Part shown: positions 37,264-46,298 of the stretch, one piece after another
How positions within the stretch are numbered: the first letter of the stretch is position 1
How the letters are laid out: every line of letters begins with the position of its first letter
DNA from: Butyrivibrio proteoclasticus B316
GTDB lineage: Bacteria; Bacillota; Clostridia; Lachnospirales; Lachnospiraceae
Reading direction: 5' to 3'
NCBI RefSeq assembly: GCF_000145035.1
Contig: NC_014387.1
Coordinates: 1,434,276-1,498,275, forward strand
DNA length: 64,000 nt
Notes under the pieces: generated by a model
Database searches by the model: none
Seen by the model: the letters and a program-made list of their open reading frames with translations, nothing else
Told to the model about the DNA's origin: nothing
Translations under genes and position numbers: made by a program

Positions 37264-39744
37264 ATGGAAAACAGTGAAGCCAAGGGCGGGAACAGCGTAA
37301 TGCTGAAAATCTGCGCTTTTATTGTCGATAAGCGCAATCTTTTCTTCTTGATATATGCGATTTTATGTATATTCGCGGCAATTTCCAGAAACTGGGTAAG
37401 TGTAGAAAACCAGTTGTCTGAGTATCTGCCTGAAACCTCTGAAACGTGGCGCGGCCTCAAGCTTATGGAAGAACAGTTTACCACCTATGGATCCACCAAG
37501 GTTATGGTGGCTAATATTTCTTATGATCAGGCGCTTCTCATTCAGGAAGACCTTGAAAACATGGATGGTATTTTTTCTGCAGAACTTGATGATTCTGATA
37601 AGCATTATAATAATGGCTCTGCACTTTTTAACATAACCTTTGACTATGATGAAAAAGATGATACATGTCTTGAACTACTTGAAAAGGTCAAAGAATACTT
37701 TGAAAACTATGATTGTTACCTGTCAACAACACTTGGTGATACCCAGTCCGAACTGATAAATCAGGAGATGAGTGTAATATCAGTTCTTGTTGTATTTGTA
37801 GTTGTAGGTGTCCTTCTTTTGACATCGCAGGCTTATGCAGAAGTGCCTGTTCTTCTTTTGACCTTTGGAAGTGCTGCACTTGTGCAGATGGGAACCAACT
37901 TCCTTCTTGGAACTATCTCTTTTGTTTCTGATTCTGTAACTATAGTACTTCAGCTGGCCCTTTCGGTTGACTATGCCGTTATTTTCCTGAACAGGTACAA
38001 GGAAGAGCATGCAGAGCTTCCTTATCGTGAGGCCTGTATTGTTGCTTTATCCAAATCAATTCCGGAAATATCGGGAAGTTCTCTTACCACAATCGGCGGT
38101 CTTATAGCAATGCTGTTCATGCAGTTTGGAATAGGCAGGGACATGGGAATAGTACTGATCAAGGCTATTTTGCTGAGCCTTTTATCAGTATTTTTACTAA
38201 TGCCCGGAATTATAATGCTTTTCGCAGGTCTGATGGAGAAAACCCAGCACAAGAACTTTGTTCCGCAGATTCCGTTTGTTGGAAAATTTGCATACGCAAC
38301 AAGATACCTGATAGCCCCGGCTTTTGTTGTAGTCATCATTGTTGCAAGCAGGATTTCAGCCAGAACACCTTATGTATATGGCTATTCACAGATCACACCA
38401 CCTCTTTTAAATGATGTTCAGAAGGCACAGAATATGCAGGATGATAACTTTAATTCTGACAATATGGTGGCGCTCGTATTTCCTTCAGGTGATTATGACA
38501 AAGAGAAAAGGCTTATAGAAGACTTACTTGCAGAAGATAAGGTTACATCTGTAACAGGTCTTGCTAATACAGAAGCTCTTGGTGGTTATACGCTTACAGA
38601 TAAACTTACTCCAAGACAGTTTTCTGAACTTTTAAATATAGACTATGAGATAGCTGAACTGGTTTATACGGCCTATGCAGTTAATGATGAAGATTACGCC
38701 AAGGTTGTAAATGGACTTGCAAATTATAAAGTTCCGCTTATTGATATGTTCATGTTTGTATATCAGGAGGTTGATGAGGGTTACGTAACACTCTCTGATG
38801 AGCTTATGGACAAGCTTTCTGATGCAGACAGAATGATGAATTTTGCCAAGCAGCAATTACAGGGACCTGAGTATTCAAGAGTTCTGGTCTATCTAAATCT
38901 TCCTCAGGAGTCTGATGAGACATTTGCTTTTTTGCAGAAAATCCATAGAATAACCGAAAAGTACTATGATGCAGATAAAATCTATGTAGTTGGTGAATCT
39001 GTCAGCCAATATGATCTAAAGAAGTGCTTTGACAGAGATAATAAGGTTACCAGTATAATTTCTATTCTTGCAGTTTTGGTGGTCCTTCTTTTTACCTTTA
39101 AATCTGCAGGTATGCCTGTACTTTTGATCGCTGTCATCCAGGGATGTATCTGGATCAATTTCTCAGTACCTGCTCTGCAGCACGACAATTTGTTTTTCCT
39201 GGGATATCTGATTGTAAGTTCTATACAGATGGGTGCAAATATTGACTATGCCATAGTTATAGCCGGACGTTATACGGAACTTCGAGAGAAGATGGGTAAA
39301 AAAGAAGCCATAATCAGCACTATGAATCTCTCTTTTCCAACAATAATCACATCCGGTACTATGCTTGCTGTTGCGGGCACTCTGATAGGTAAAATGACTT
39401 CAGATTGCGCGATTTATGGAATTGGAAAGTGTCTTGGAAGAGGAACTATTATCTCTATTTTGATAACTATGTTCGTGCTTCCGCAGATCCTTCTGGTGGG
39501 AGATAAGGTGATTGAACTTACTGCTTTTGTTATGAATATGCCAATTCAGACCAAGCAGAAGGCTGGAATTATGCGAATTGACGGTCTTGTACGAGGACAC
39601 ATCGATGGAAATATCAATGGTGTAGTTCATGCTGTGGTACGAGGTAATATCAGTGCTTATGTTGATAATGATGCCATTAAGATGCTGGATGAAAACGGCG
39701 AGGAAGTAACTACTATGGCTGAGACAGCAGGGGAGGAGAGCTGA
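37264..39744 (+). CDS. MMPL/RND-family transporter
   Basis: The 826-residue protein has about twelve membrane helices in two halves, each with a large extracytoplasmic loop after its first helix, which is the RND layout of the MMPL/YdfJ subgroup. Family phrases are LALSVDYAVIFLNRYKEE (first half) and QMGANIDYAIVIAGRYTELR (second half). A C-terminal cytoplasmic tail of about 75 residues is unusual and has a regular IDGLVRGHIDGNINGVVHAV pattern. The start at 37264 follows GGGGGAG by 6 bases. The GLUG surface protein gene follows after 1 base, so the two probably work together at the envelope. Confidence 0.85.
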   Translation: MENSEAKGGNSVMLKICAFIVDKRNLFFLIYAILCIFAAISRNWVSVENQLSEYLPETSETWRGLKLMEEQFTTYGSTKVMVANISYDQALLIQEDLENMDGIFSAELDDSDKHYNNGSALFNITFDYDEKDDTCLELLEKVKEYFENYDCYLSTTLGDTQSELINQEMSVISVLVVFVVVGVLLLTSQAYAEVPVLLLTFGSAALVQMGTNFLLGTISFVSDSVTIVLQLALSVDYAVIFLNRYKEEHAELPYREACIVALSKSIPEISGSSLTTIGGLIAMLFMQFGIGRDMGIVLIKAILLSLLSVFLLMPGIIMLFAGLMEKTQHKNFVPQIPFVGKFAYATRYLIAPAFVVVIIVASRISARTPYVYGYSQITPPLLNDVQKAQNMQDDNFNSDNMVALVFPSGDYDKEKRLIEDLLAEDKVTSVTGLANTEALGGYTLTDKLTPRQFSELLNIDYEIAELVYTAYAVNDEDYAKVVNGLANYKVPLIDMFMFVYQEVDEGYVTLSDELMDKLSDADRMMNFAKQQLQGPEYSRVLVYLNLPQESDETFAFLQKIHRITEKYYDADKIYVVGESVSQYDLKKCFDRDNKVTSIISILAVLVVLLFTFKSAGMPVLLIAVIQGCIWINFSVPALQHDNLFFLGYLIVSSIQMGANIDYAIVIAGRYTELREKMGKKEAIISTMNLSFPTIITSGTMLAVAGTLIGKMTSDCAIYGIGKCLGRGTIISILITMFVLPQILLVGDKVIELTAFVMNMPIQTKQKAGIMRIDGLVRGHIDGNINGVVHAVVRGNISAYVDNDAIKMLDENGEEVTTMAETAGEES

Positions 39745-39745
39745 T

Positions 39746-42700
39746 ATGAAAAAGAGATTATGCGCGCTTCTTCTTGGCATATTGTTTGTAACAACACCAG
39801 TCATAACAGTGTTTGCTGAAAACGGAGACAAGGAAGCTGAAAATACAAGTCAGAGCAATGCACCTGAGATCACTACAGGCACCTATGAAAGAGCTCTGGA
39901 AAATGAAGTCGATGTAGACGAGGATATCAAAGAAAATATACTGGCGGTAATACCTGAAGATATTGAAGAGATAACTATTGGAACAACAGAAGAGTTCCTC
40001 AAATTTGCTGATAACTGCAGGCTTGATACCTGGTCGGTTAATAAAAAGATTACTCTCACAAACGACATCTCTCTTCTTGGTACAGACTTTATAGGAATAC
40101 CATCCTTCGGAGGCATTTTTGATGGTGGAGGTCATACTATCAGTGCCTTTAATGTAGATAAGGGTATGTCCTACATAGGTCTTTTTACTGATGTTCAGAA
40201 AACCGGAGTGATCACTAACCTTAATGTCAAAGGAAATATCATACCTGCTGGAGAGCAGATAACTATTGGAGGAATCGCTGCAACAAACAGTGGCTACATA
40301 CACAAATGCAGCTTCACCGGAGTTGTAAATGGAAATGACTACGTTGGCGGAGTGGTTGGAGTTAACCAGCTTACAGGAATTATCGATGACTGCAACTGTG
40401 CCGGCTATGTCCATGGAGTTCATTTCACTGGCGGAATTGTTGGCTCTAACATGGGCTATGTGACAGACTGCGTCAATGATTCAAGTGTTAATACAACTAA
40501 CACGGATACTCAGATAACAATTGATTCTATGAGTACCCTTAATAAGGTTATCTCACTTGTCAAAAATGCAAACAGTGAAGAGGAGGATGCTAACGCTGAC
40601 GTAACAGCTTCTGATACCGGTGGTGTTGCGGGACAGTCAATTGGAATTATCATAGGCTGCATAAACACTGGTGATATCGGCTATGAGCACGTTGGCTACA
40701 ATGTTGGTGGTATAGCTGGAAGACAGTCTGGATATCTTTATAAGTGCACTAATAGTGGCAAGATCCTTGGTAGAAAAGATGTGGGTGGCATTGTAGGACA
40801 GGCTGAGCCCTATATTACTGTTGACCTTAGCACAGATATAGCTTATCAGCTGACTGAAGCTATAGGTAAGCTACATGACCTTGTATCTGTAACTCTGCGC
40901 GATACCAGGAATCAGTCCAATGTAATATCTAACAGATTATCCATAATACAGGATTATACAGGGAAAGCCCTTAATGACGTTAAATACATTGCTAATGGAA
41001 CAATAGACTATGCTAATGGCGTGTCCGGTGCTGCAACAGAGGCTTTTTCAAGAGTTGATTATGTAATTGATGAAGCGACTAAGAAAAATGGTGCTCTTGA
41101 TCATACAGAAGAAGCCATGAAGGACGTCAAGAAGTCTGCGGGTGATATACGAACTGCTTTTTCTAAGCTCGATGTAGATGCATATATACCAGACAATAGA
41201 AGAGATGAATACAATGCAGCCAAGACAGTTCTGGAGGGAGCAGAAGCTCAGTATTCAGATAATTATAGCGGAGCGATAACTCCATGCTTGAATAATGCGA
41301 TTTATGCACAAAAAGAGAACTATGCATCCACCAAGAACGCGAATACAACCGGTACAAAGCTTGTATATATTTCCAGTGCAACAGGGGCAGATATTACTGC
41401 GCAAATGGCTACTGCTGTAAATGCGACTGATATTCAAAATAAAACAGGAGCATCTACAGAAGGTTCATGGCAACATGAAGATGGAACAGCTTTTCCTTCA
41501 AGTGATAATACGAAATATCCAGACGATGCAGCTCTTTATGCTGCGGCTAATACTACGGCTATTACAGAGGCATCAAAATATGCTATCAACATTTATGATA
41601 ATGGCACAAGTACAGGAGCAGTTGCTTATGAACAGGATGTTTTGGTAAGTACCCAGACAGTAATGGGTATACTGGCAGAAGCCGTTCAGTATATGGCAGA
41701 TGATATGAGGCCTGATGTTGTTAAGAGTATGCAGGAGCTTGAAGATGCAGCTGGAAACCTTGAAAGTGCCGGTCATGACACAAGGTCAATTCTTAACAAT
41801 ATCGCAGGAAGAGACAATATCACTTTCCCTACCTTTAGCGATGAATACAGACTTCGTACAACCTCCTTTGTAGATAATATGCAGGGAATGAACGATAACT
41901 TTGGCCTTCTTAATTCAGAGATAAACAATGCTACAGGAGTTCTTACAACTGATCTTGAGGCGGTTAATGATCAGTTCAATACCATAATGCTTCTGTTTAC
42001 AGATGCAGCAGATGGCGTTCTGGAGATGGATTATACCCAGAATTTTGAAGATGTATCACTAGATGAAGCTGATACCTGTACAGATGCCACTGTAGACTAC
42101 TGTATCAATTATGGACGCATAGAGGGAGATATTGATGTTGCAGGAATTGCCGGAACCATGGGCATTGAATATGAGTATGACAAGGAAAGCGACATTACAG
42201 GAATAAAGGACAGCAAGCTTACGACCTCATATCTTACCAAGTGTGTGCTCAGACATAATGACAACTATAACAGTGTAGTTGGTGAAAAGAACTATGTAGG
42301 CGGAATCTGTGGCCTTCAGGAAATGGGAACTATCACAGGCTGCGCTAATATGGGAAATGCGAAGTCTAGCTCGGGCGAATATGTTGGTGGAATATGCGGA
42401 AGATCTCTTTCTAACATAGTTAAATCAAGCTCATCAGGAATACTGGATGGTGTCAGCTATGTTGGAGGAATTACAGGCGATGGAATGAATATAAGCGACT
42501 GCCAGTCTCTTGTTAAGGTTACCGGTGCTGACAGATGGTACGGAGCTATTTCCGGACATATAGACGAAAAAGGTGTTGTGAGAAATAACTCTTTTATCAG
42601 CGATGAGCTTACTGGAATAGACAGATCAAGCTATACAGGAAAGGCAGAGGAAGTTGTCTTTAACTCTGCAGATGTGCCTTATGATTTCAAGAGCATGACT

Positions 42701-43651
42701 ATTACTTTTATGCTTGAAGATGAGGACCTTCCTGATGGAAAAAAGATCATTAAGAAGTCCAGCCTTAAATATGGAGAAGCCATAAGCGAGGAGAATTATC
42801 CAAGGGTAGACAATAAAGAGGGCTACTATGTTGTATGGGATAAGCCGCAGATAGATAAGGTTACAACTGATGAGATAATCACTGCAAACTATACCAAGTA
42901 TAGGACGACTATAGCAGAGGAGAAGACTACAGAGGATGACGGTATCCATCAGGGCGAGATTTTGGTAGATGGACAGTTCAGGGAAGATGATAGGCTTGTA
43001 GTTGAAAGGGAAACTCTTTTTAATACTGGTGAAGAGACTAAGTACTCCGAAGAAGGTGACAAGCTGTATGTAGACTACGAGATACTGAAGTTTACAATCC
43101 CGGATGATGGAAGGAAAACACATCAGATAAGGTTTGGTATAGATCAAAATATGCAATTGGGAGAGCAAATCACTTATGAGCTCTACCAGGTTCAGGATGA
43201 TGGCAGTCTGACTAAGCTTGAGAAGACTGGAAATGTTGGTAAGTATGATACCTACGATGTCGAAGGTGATGTCTTAACCTTAGATGTTAAATATAAGGTT
43301 GCCAAATACTTTGAATATTTACTTCCTGCGATAGCTATTGGCGCAATAGTATTAGTGGTAGTAATAATCGCTCTGGCTATATTTATTATCAAAAGACATG
43401 GCAGAAAGCTTCCTGTTATTATTAACAATGTTGCCAAGGATGTGTCCAAGAAGATAGAGGATAAAGAGCAGCTCTTCTATGATGACAGCAATGATGAGCA
43501 GAGAAGTGTAAAAGAAGAGGAAGATAAGAAGGAAGAGAACAAAGAGAAAGAAGATATAGCTGAGGCTTCTGAAAAAGCTGATAATACTGAAGAAAATGCG
43601 GATCAGAAACCAGAGAATAAGAAAAAGAAAAAGTCTAGAAAAAACAAGTAA
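39746..43651 (+). CDS. large GLUG-repeat surface protein with membrane anchor
   Basis: The 1301-residue protein has a signal peptide (1-25) and an N-terminal beta-helix-like block (about 70-365). The block is built of GLUG-type repeats such as VGGVVGVN, TGGIVGSNMGY, VGGIAGRQSGYLYKC and VGGIVGQAEP. A long helical and Ala/Thr/Asn-rich middle (about 370-790) follows, then a second GLUG block (about 790-960, VGGICGLQEMG, VGGICGRS, VGGITGDG) and beta-rich domains. One membrane helix (about 1190-1215) and a highly charged cytoplasmic tail ending in KKKKKSRKNK complete it. It is translationally linked to the MMPL transporter. A role in adhesion, surface assembly or as a transporter partner is inferred only. 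Confidence 0.8.
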   Translation: MKKRLCALLLGILFVTTPVITVFAENGDKEAENTSQSNAPEITTGTYERALENEVDVDEDIKENILAVIPEDIEEITIGTTEEFLKFADNCRLDTWSVNKKITLTNDISLLGTDFIGIPSFGGIFDGGGHTISAFNVDKGMSYIGLFTDVQKTGVITNLNVKGNIIPAGEQITIGGIAATNSGYIHKCSFTGVVNGNDYVGGVVGVNQLTGIIDDCNCAGYVHGVHFTGGIVGSNMGYVTDCVNDSSVNTTNTDTQITIDSMSTLNKVISLVKNANSEEEDANADVTASDTGGVAGQSIGIIIGCINTGDIGYEHVGYNVGGIAGRQSGYLYKCTNSGKILGRKDVGGIVGQAEPYITVDLSTDIAYQLTEAIGKLHDLVSVTLRDTRNQSNVISNRLSIIQDYTGKALNDVKYIANGTIDYANGVSGAATEAFSRVDYVIDEATKKNGALDHTEEAMKDVKKSAGDIRTAFSKLDVDAYIPDNRRDEYNAAKTVLEGAEAQYSDNYSGAITPCLNNAIYAQKENYASTKNANTTGTKLVYISSATGADITAQMATAVNATDIQNKTGASTEGSWQHEDGTAFPSSDNTKYPDDAALYAAANTTAITEASKYAINIYDNGTSTGAVAYEQDVLVSTQTVMGILAEAVQYMADDMRPDVVKSMQELEDAAGNLESAGHDTRSILNNIAGRDNITFPTFSDEYRLRTTSFVDNMQGMNDNFGLLNSEINNATGVLTTDLEAVNDQFNTIMLLFTDAADGVLEMDYTQNFEDVSLDEADTCTDATVDYCINYGRIEGDIDVAGIAGTMGIEYEYDKESDITGIKDSKLTTSYLTKCVLRHNDNYNSVVGEKNYVGGICGLQEMGTITGCANMGNAKSSSGEYVGGICGRSLSNIVKSSSSGILDGVSYVGGITGDGMNISDCQSLVKVTGADRWYGAISGHIDEKGVVRNNSFISDELTGIDRSSYTGKAEEVVFNSADVPYDFKSMTITFMLEDEDLPDGKKIIKKSSLKYGEAISEENYPRVDNKEGYYVVWDKPQIDKVTTDEIITANYTKYRTTIAEEKTTEDDGIHQGEILVDGQFREDDRLVVERETLFNTGEETKYSEEGDKLYVDYEILKFTIPDDGRKTHQIRFGIDQNMQLGEQITYELYQVQDDGSLTKLEKTGNVGKYDTYDVEGDVLTLDVKYKVAKYFEYLLPAIAIGAIVLVVVIIALAIFIIKRHGRKLPVIINNVAKDVSKKIEDKEQLFYDDSNDEQRSVKEEEDKKEENKEKEDIAEASEKADNTEENADQKPENKKKKKSRKNK

Positions 43652-43727
43652 AAGTTAAGCATATTTTGCTTTAATATTAAGAAGTTTTATAGTATGATTA
43701 CATTACTGTGTAATTAGATAATAAGAG

Positions 43728-43758
43728 GGGGTAGCATGTCAGTATGGCATGCCACTCC
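43728..43758 (+). promoter_or_regulatory. leader hairpin upstream of the polyamine operon
   Basis: GGGGTAGCATG and CATGCCACTCC form an 11-base-pair stem with one mismatch and one G-U pair. It lies about 40 bases before the decarboxylase start and is followed at 43777 by a run of nine or more T, so an attenuator is possible. Confidence 0.45.
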
Positions 43759-43798
43759 TTTACTTGTGTGTAAGGATTTTTTTTTGGAGGGTAGTTAG

Positions 43799-45247
43799 TT
43801 GGATCTTAATAGACAAAAAAAGGCTCCAGTATATGAAGCTTTGGAGAGGTTTAGGAAGCAGCGCGTTGTTCCTTTTGACGTGCCTGGTCATAAAAGAGGA
43901 AGAGGTAACCCAGAGCTCGTTAGCTTTTTGGGTGATAGATGTGTAGGTATAGATGTTAATTCTATGAAGCCTCTTGATAATCTCTGCCATCCTGTTTCTG
44001 TAATCAAGGAAGCGGAGGAGCTTATGGCTGATGCTTTTGGCGCAGCTCATGCTTTTATGATGGTTAATGGTACTACAAGTGCTGTTCAGGCTATGGTTTT
44101 ATCTCATGTCAAAAAGGGTGAGAAGATCATTATGCCCAGAAACGTGCATAAGAGTGCGATAAATGCGCTTATTCTGTGCGGAGCGATACCTGTTTATATT
44201 GATCCCAAGGTGGATACAAACCTTGGAATTCCGCTTGGAATGGAACTTTCTGATGTAAAGAAGGCAATCGAAGATAACCCAGAAGCCAAGGCTATTCTGA
44301 TCAACAATCCTTCATATTACGGAATTTGTTCCAATCTTAAGGCAATAGTTGATCTTGCTCATGAAAATGGAATGAAGGCCCTTGTAGATGAGGCTCACGG
44401 AACTCATTTGTATTTTGGCCCTAATCTTCCGCTTAATGCTATGGCTGCAGGTGCCGATATGGCGGCTATCAGTATGCACAAGTCAGGAGGAAGCCTGACT
44501 CAGAGCTCAATTCTTCTGTGCGGACCTGATGCTAATATCGGTTACATCAGCAGGATAGTCAATCTTACTCAGACTACCAGCGCAAGCTACCTTCTTCTCG
44601 GAAGTCTTGACATTTCCAGAAGAAATCTTGCACTTAATGGGGCATCGAGCTTTGAGAAGGTTACCAAGATGGCTCAGTATGCCAGAGAAGAGATCAATGA
44701 TATCGGTGGCTATTACGCATATGGCAAAGAGCTCAAGAATGGCGGAAGTATTTATGATTTCGATGAGACCAAGCTCGTTGTAAATACCAGGAAAATAGGC
44801 CTTACAGGTATTGAGGTTTACGATCTTTTGAGAGATGAATATGACATACAGATGGAATTTGGTGATCTGTCCAATGTCATGGCATATATTTCGATTGGAG
44901 ACAGACTTCAGGATATTGAGAGACTTGCAGGAGCTCTTGCGGATATCAGAAGACTTTACTCCAAACCAGAGCAGAGCTTTTTCTCAGCTGAATATGTGAC
45001 ACCTATTGTCAAGGCAACTCCTCAGGAAGCATTCTATGCAGAAAAAGAGTCACTTCCGATTGATGAGACAGTTGGCAGAATAAGTGCTGAGTCTGTAATG
45101 TGCTATCCTCCGGGAATCCCGATCCTTTCTCCCGGAGAAGTGATAACTGAGGAAATACTCGGATATATTAAGACAGCTATGGAGAAAGGCTGTTCTATGC
45201 AGGGGCCGGAGAGTGAAGATATTTCAGAACTGTTCGTGCTCAAATGA
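43799..45247 (+). CDS. speA: arginine decarboxylase (Orn/Lys/Arg decarboxylase, short clostridial form)
   Basis: The 482-residue fold-type I PLP enzyme has DVPGHKRGRG near the N-terminus, GTTSAVQAM, VDEAHGTHL and the PLP-binding lysine in SMHKSGGSLTQSS. It is assigned to arginine because agmatine deiminase and N-carbamoylputrescine amidase genes follow in the same operon. It yields agmatine, the first intermediate to putrescine. The start is a TTG at 43799, 8 bases after TTTGGAGG; no ATG is available at a suitable place, so initiation is probably weak. Confidence 0.88.
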   Translation: MDLNRQKKAPVYEALERFRKQRVVPFDVPGHKRGRGNPELVSFLGDRCVGIDVNSMKPLDNLCHPVSVIKEAEELMADAFGAAHAFMMVNGTTSAVQAMVLSHVKKGEKIIMPRNVHKSAINALILCGAIPVYIDPKVDTNLGIPLGMELSDVKKAIEDNPEAKAILINNPSYYGICSNLKAIVDLAHENGMKALVDEAHGTHLYFGPNLPLNAMAAGADMAAISMHKSGGSLTQSSILLCGPDANIGYISRIVNLTQTTSASYLLLGSLDISRRNLALNGASSFEKVTKMAQYAREEINDIGGYYAYGKELKNGGSIYDFDETKLVVNTRKIGLTGIEVYDLLRDEYDIQMEFGDLSNVMAYISIGDRLQDIERLAGALADIRRLYSKPEQSFFSAEYVTPIVKATPQEAFYAEKESLPIDETVGRISAESVMCYPPGIPILSPGEVITEEILGYIKTAMEKGCSMQGPESEDISELFVLK

Positions 45248-45309
45248 TAATCGTTTTACAATATTGATGTATAATTTTAATAGGCTTTTGACTATATAAG
45301 GAGACAGAT

Positions 45310-46182
45310 ATGGCTGAGATGGATTATTGGTTCAGTGATATGCACACTGGAAATGTTAAGATTAGTATTAGAATCAGTAAGCAGCTTTTTTCCGGAAGCA
45401 GTGAATTTCAGAGAATTGATGTCTTTGATTCACCGGAGTTTGGCAAGTTTCTGACTTCAGATGGTAATATTATCTTTTCTGAGAAGGATGAGTTTACTTA
45501 TGATGAGATGATAGTACATGTTCCCATGGCTGTTCACCCCAAGGTTCAAAGGGTACTCGTTCTTGGTGGTGGTGACGGAGGCGTTGCCAGAGAGCTGTGC
45601 CATTACGATGAGATCAAGGTAATAGATGTAGTAGAGCCCGATAATATGTTTGTGGATGTCTGCAAGCAGTATTTTCCTGATAATGCTGTTGGCCTTGAAG
45701 ATGACAGGGTTCATATCTATTATCAGGATGGTCTTAAATATCTTCGCAAATGCGAGGATATGTATGATCTGATCATAAATGATGCTACAGAACCTCTTGG
45801 ACATGAGGCAGGTCTTTTTACCAAGGAGTTCTATGGAAGCTGTTATAAGGCTCTTCACGATGATGGAATCATGGTTTATCAGCATGGAAGTCCATTCTAT
45901 GATGAGGATGAAGAGAGCTGCAGAGCTATGCACAGGAAGGCATACAGAGTGTTCCCTGTAAACAGAGTTTATCAGGCACATATTCCTACCTGCCCTGCAG
46001 GCTATTGGCTGTTTGGCTTTGCAAGTAAGAAGTATCATCCTCTTAAAGATTTTAATCCTGACAGATGGGATGAGAGAGGAATCAAGACTTGGTATTATAC
46101 TACGCACCTTCACAAGGGAGCCTTTATGTTGCCCAAGTATGTTGAGGACCTTCTTCAGGAAGAAGAAGATATGTCGCGCTAA
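45310..46182 (+). CDS. speE: spermidine synthase-like aminopropyltransferase
   Basis: The 290-residue protein has the SpeE fold: a small N-terminal beta domain (DYWFSDMHTGN) and an AdoMet-type Rossmann domain with VLGGGDGGVARELC and VDVVEPD. The catalytic segment is NDATEPLGHEAGLF, a variant of the usual DSTDPxGPAxxLF. SpeE normally uses decarboxylated AdoMet, but no speD is in this operon, which instead holds the carboxyspermidine route. Its true role here is open. The gene starts behind AAGGAG and its stop lies in a short GC-rich palindrome. Confidence 0.85.
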   Translation: MAEMDYWFSDMHTGNVKISIRISKQLFSGSSEFQRIDVFDSPEFGKFLTSDGNIIFSEKDEFTYDEMIVHVPMAVHPKVQRVLVLGGGDGGVARELCHYDEIKVIDVVEPDNMFVDVCKQYFPDNAVGLEDDRVHIYYQDGLKYLRKCEDMYDLIINDATEPLGHEAGLFTKEFYGSCYKALHDDGIMVYQHGSPFYDEDEESCRAMHRKAYRVFPVNRVYQAHIPTCPAGYWLFGFASKKYHPLKDFNPDRWDERGIKTWYYTTHLHKGAFMLPKYVEDLLQEEEDMSR

Positions 46183-46198
46183 AGCGCGAAATTTTGCA

Positions 46199-46266
46199 CA
46201 CTCGCGCGAATGGAAATTGATGCTATAGCATCCGCGCTCGGCGCAAGAATTCCGCAAGCGGAATTC
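46199..46266. repeat. GC-rich structured repeat, copy B
   Basis: Same blocks as the copy at 33493-33562: CACTCGCGCGA, stem GATGC tata GCATC, CCGCGCTCGGCGC, and the final hairpin GAATTCCG CAAG CGGAATTC. A CGCGCT AA AGCGCG hairpin that includes the speE stop (46175-46188) precedes it. It lies inside the polyamine operon, 32 bases before the next gene. Confidence 0.65.
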
Positions 46267-46298
46267 TATCATAGTAGGTTATTTATAAGGAGAAGAAA

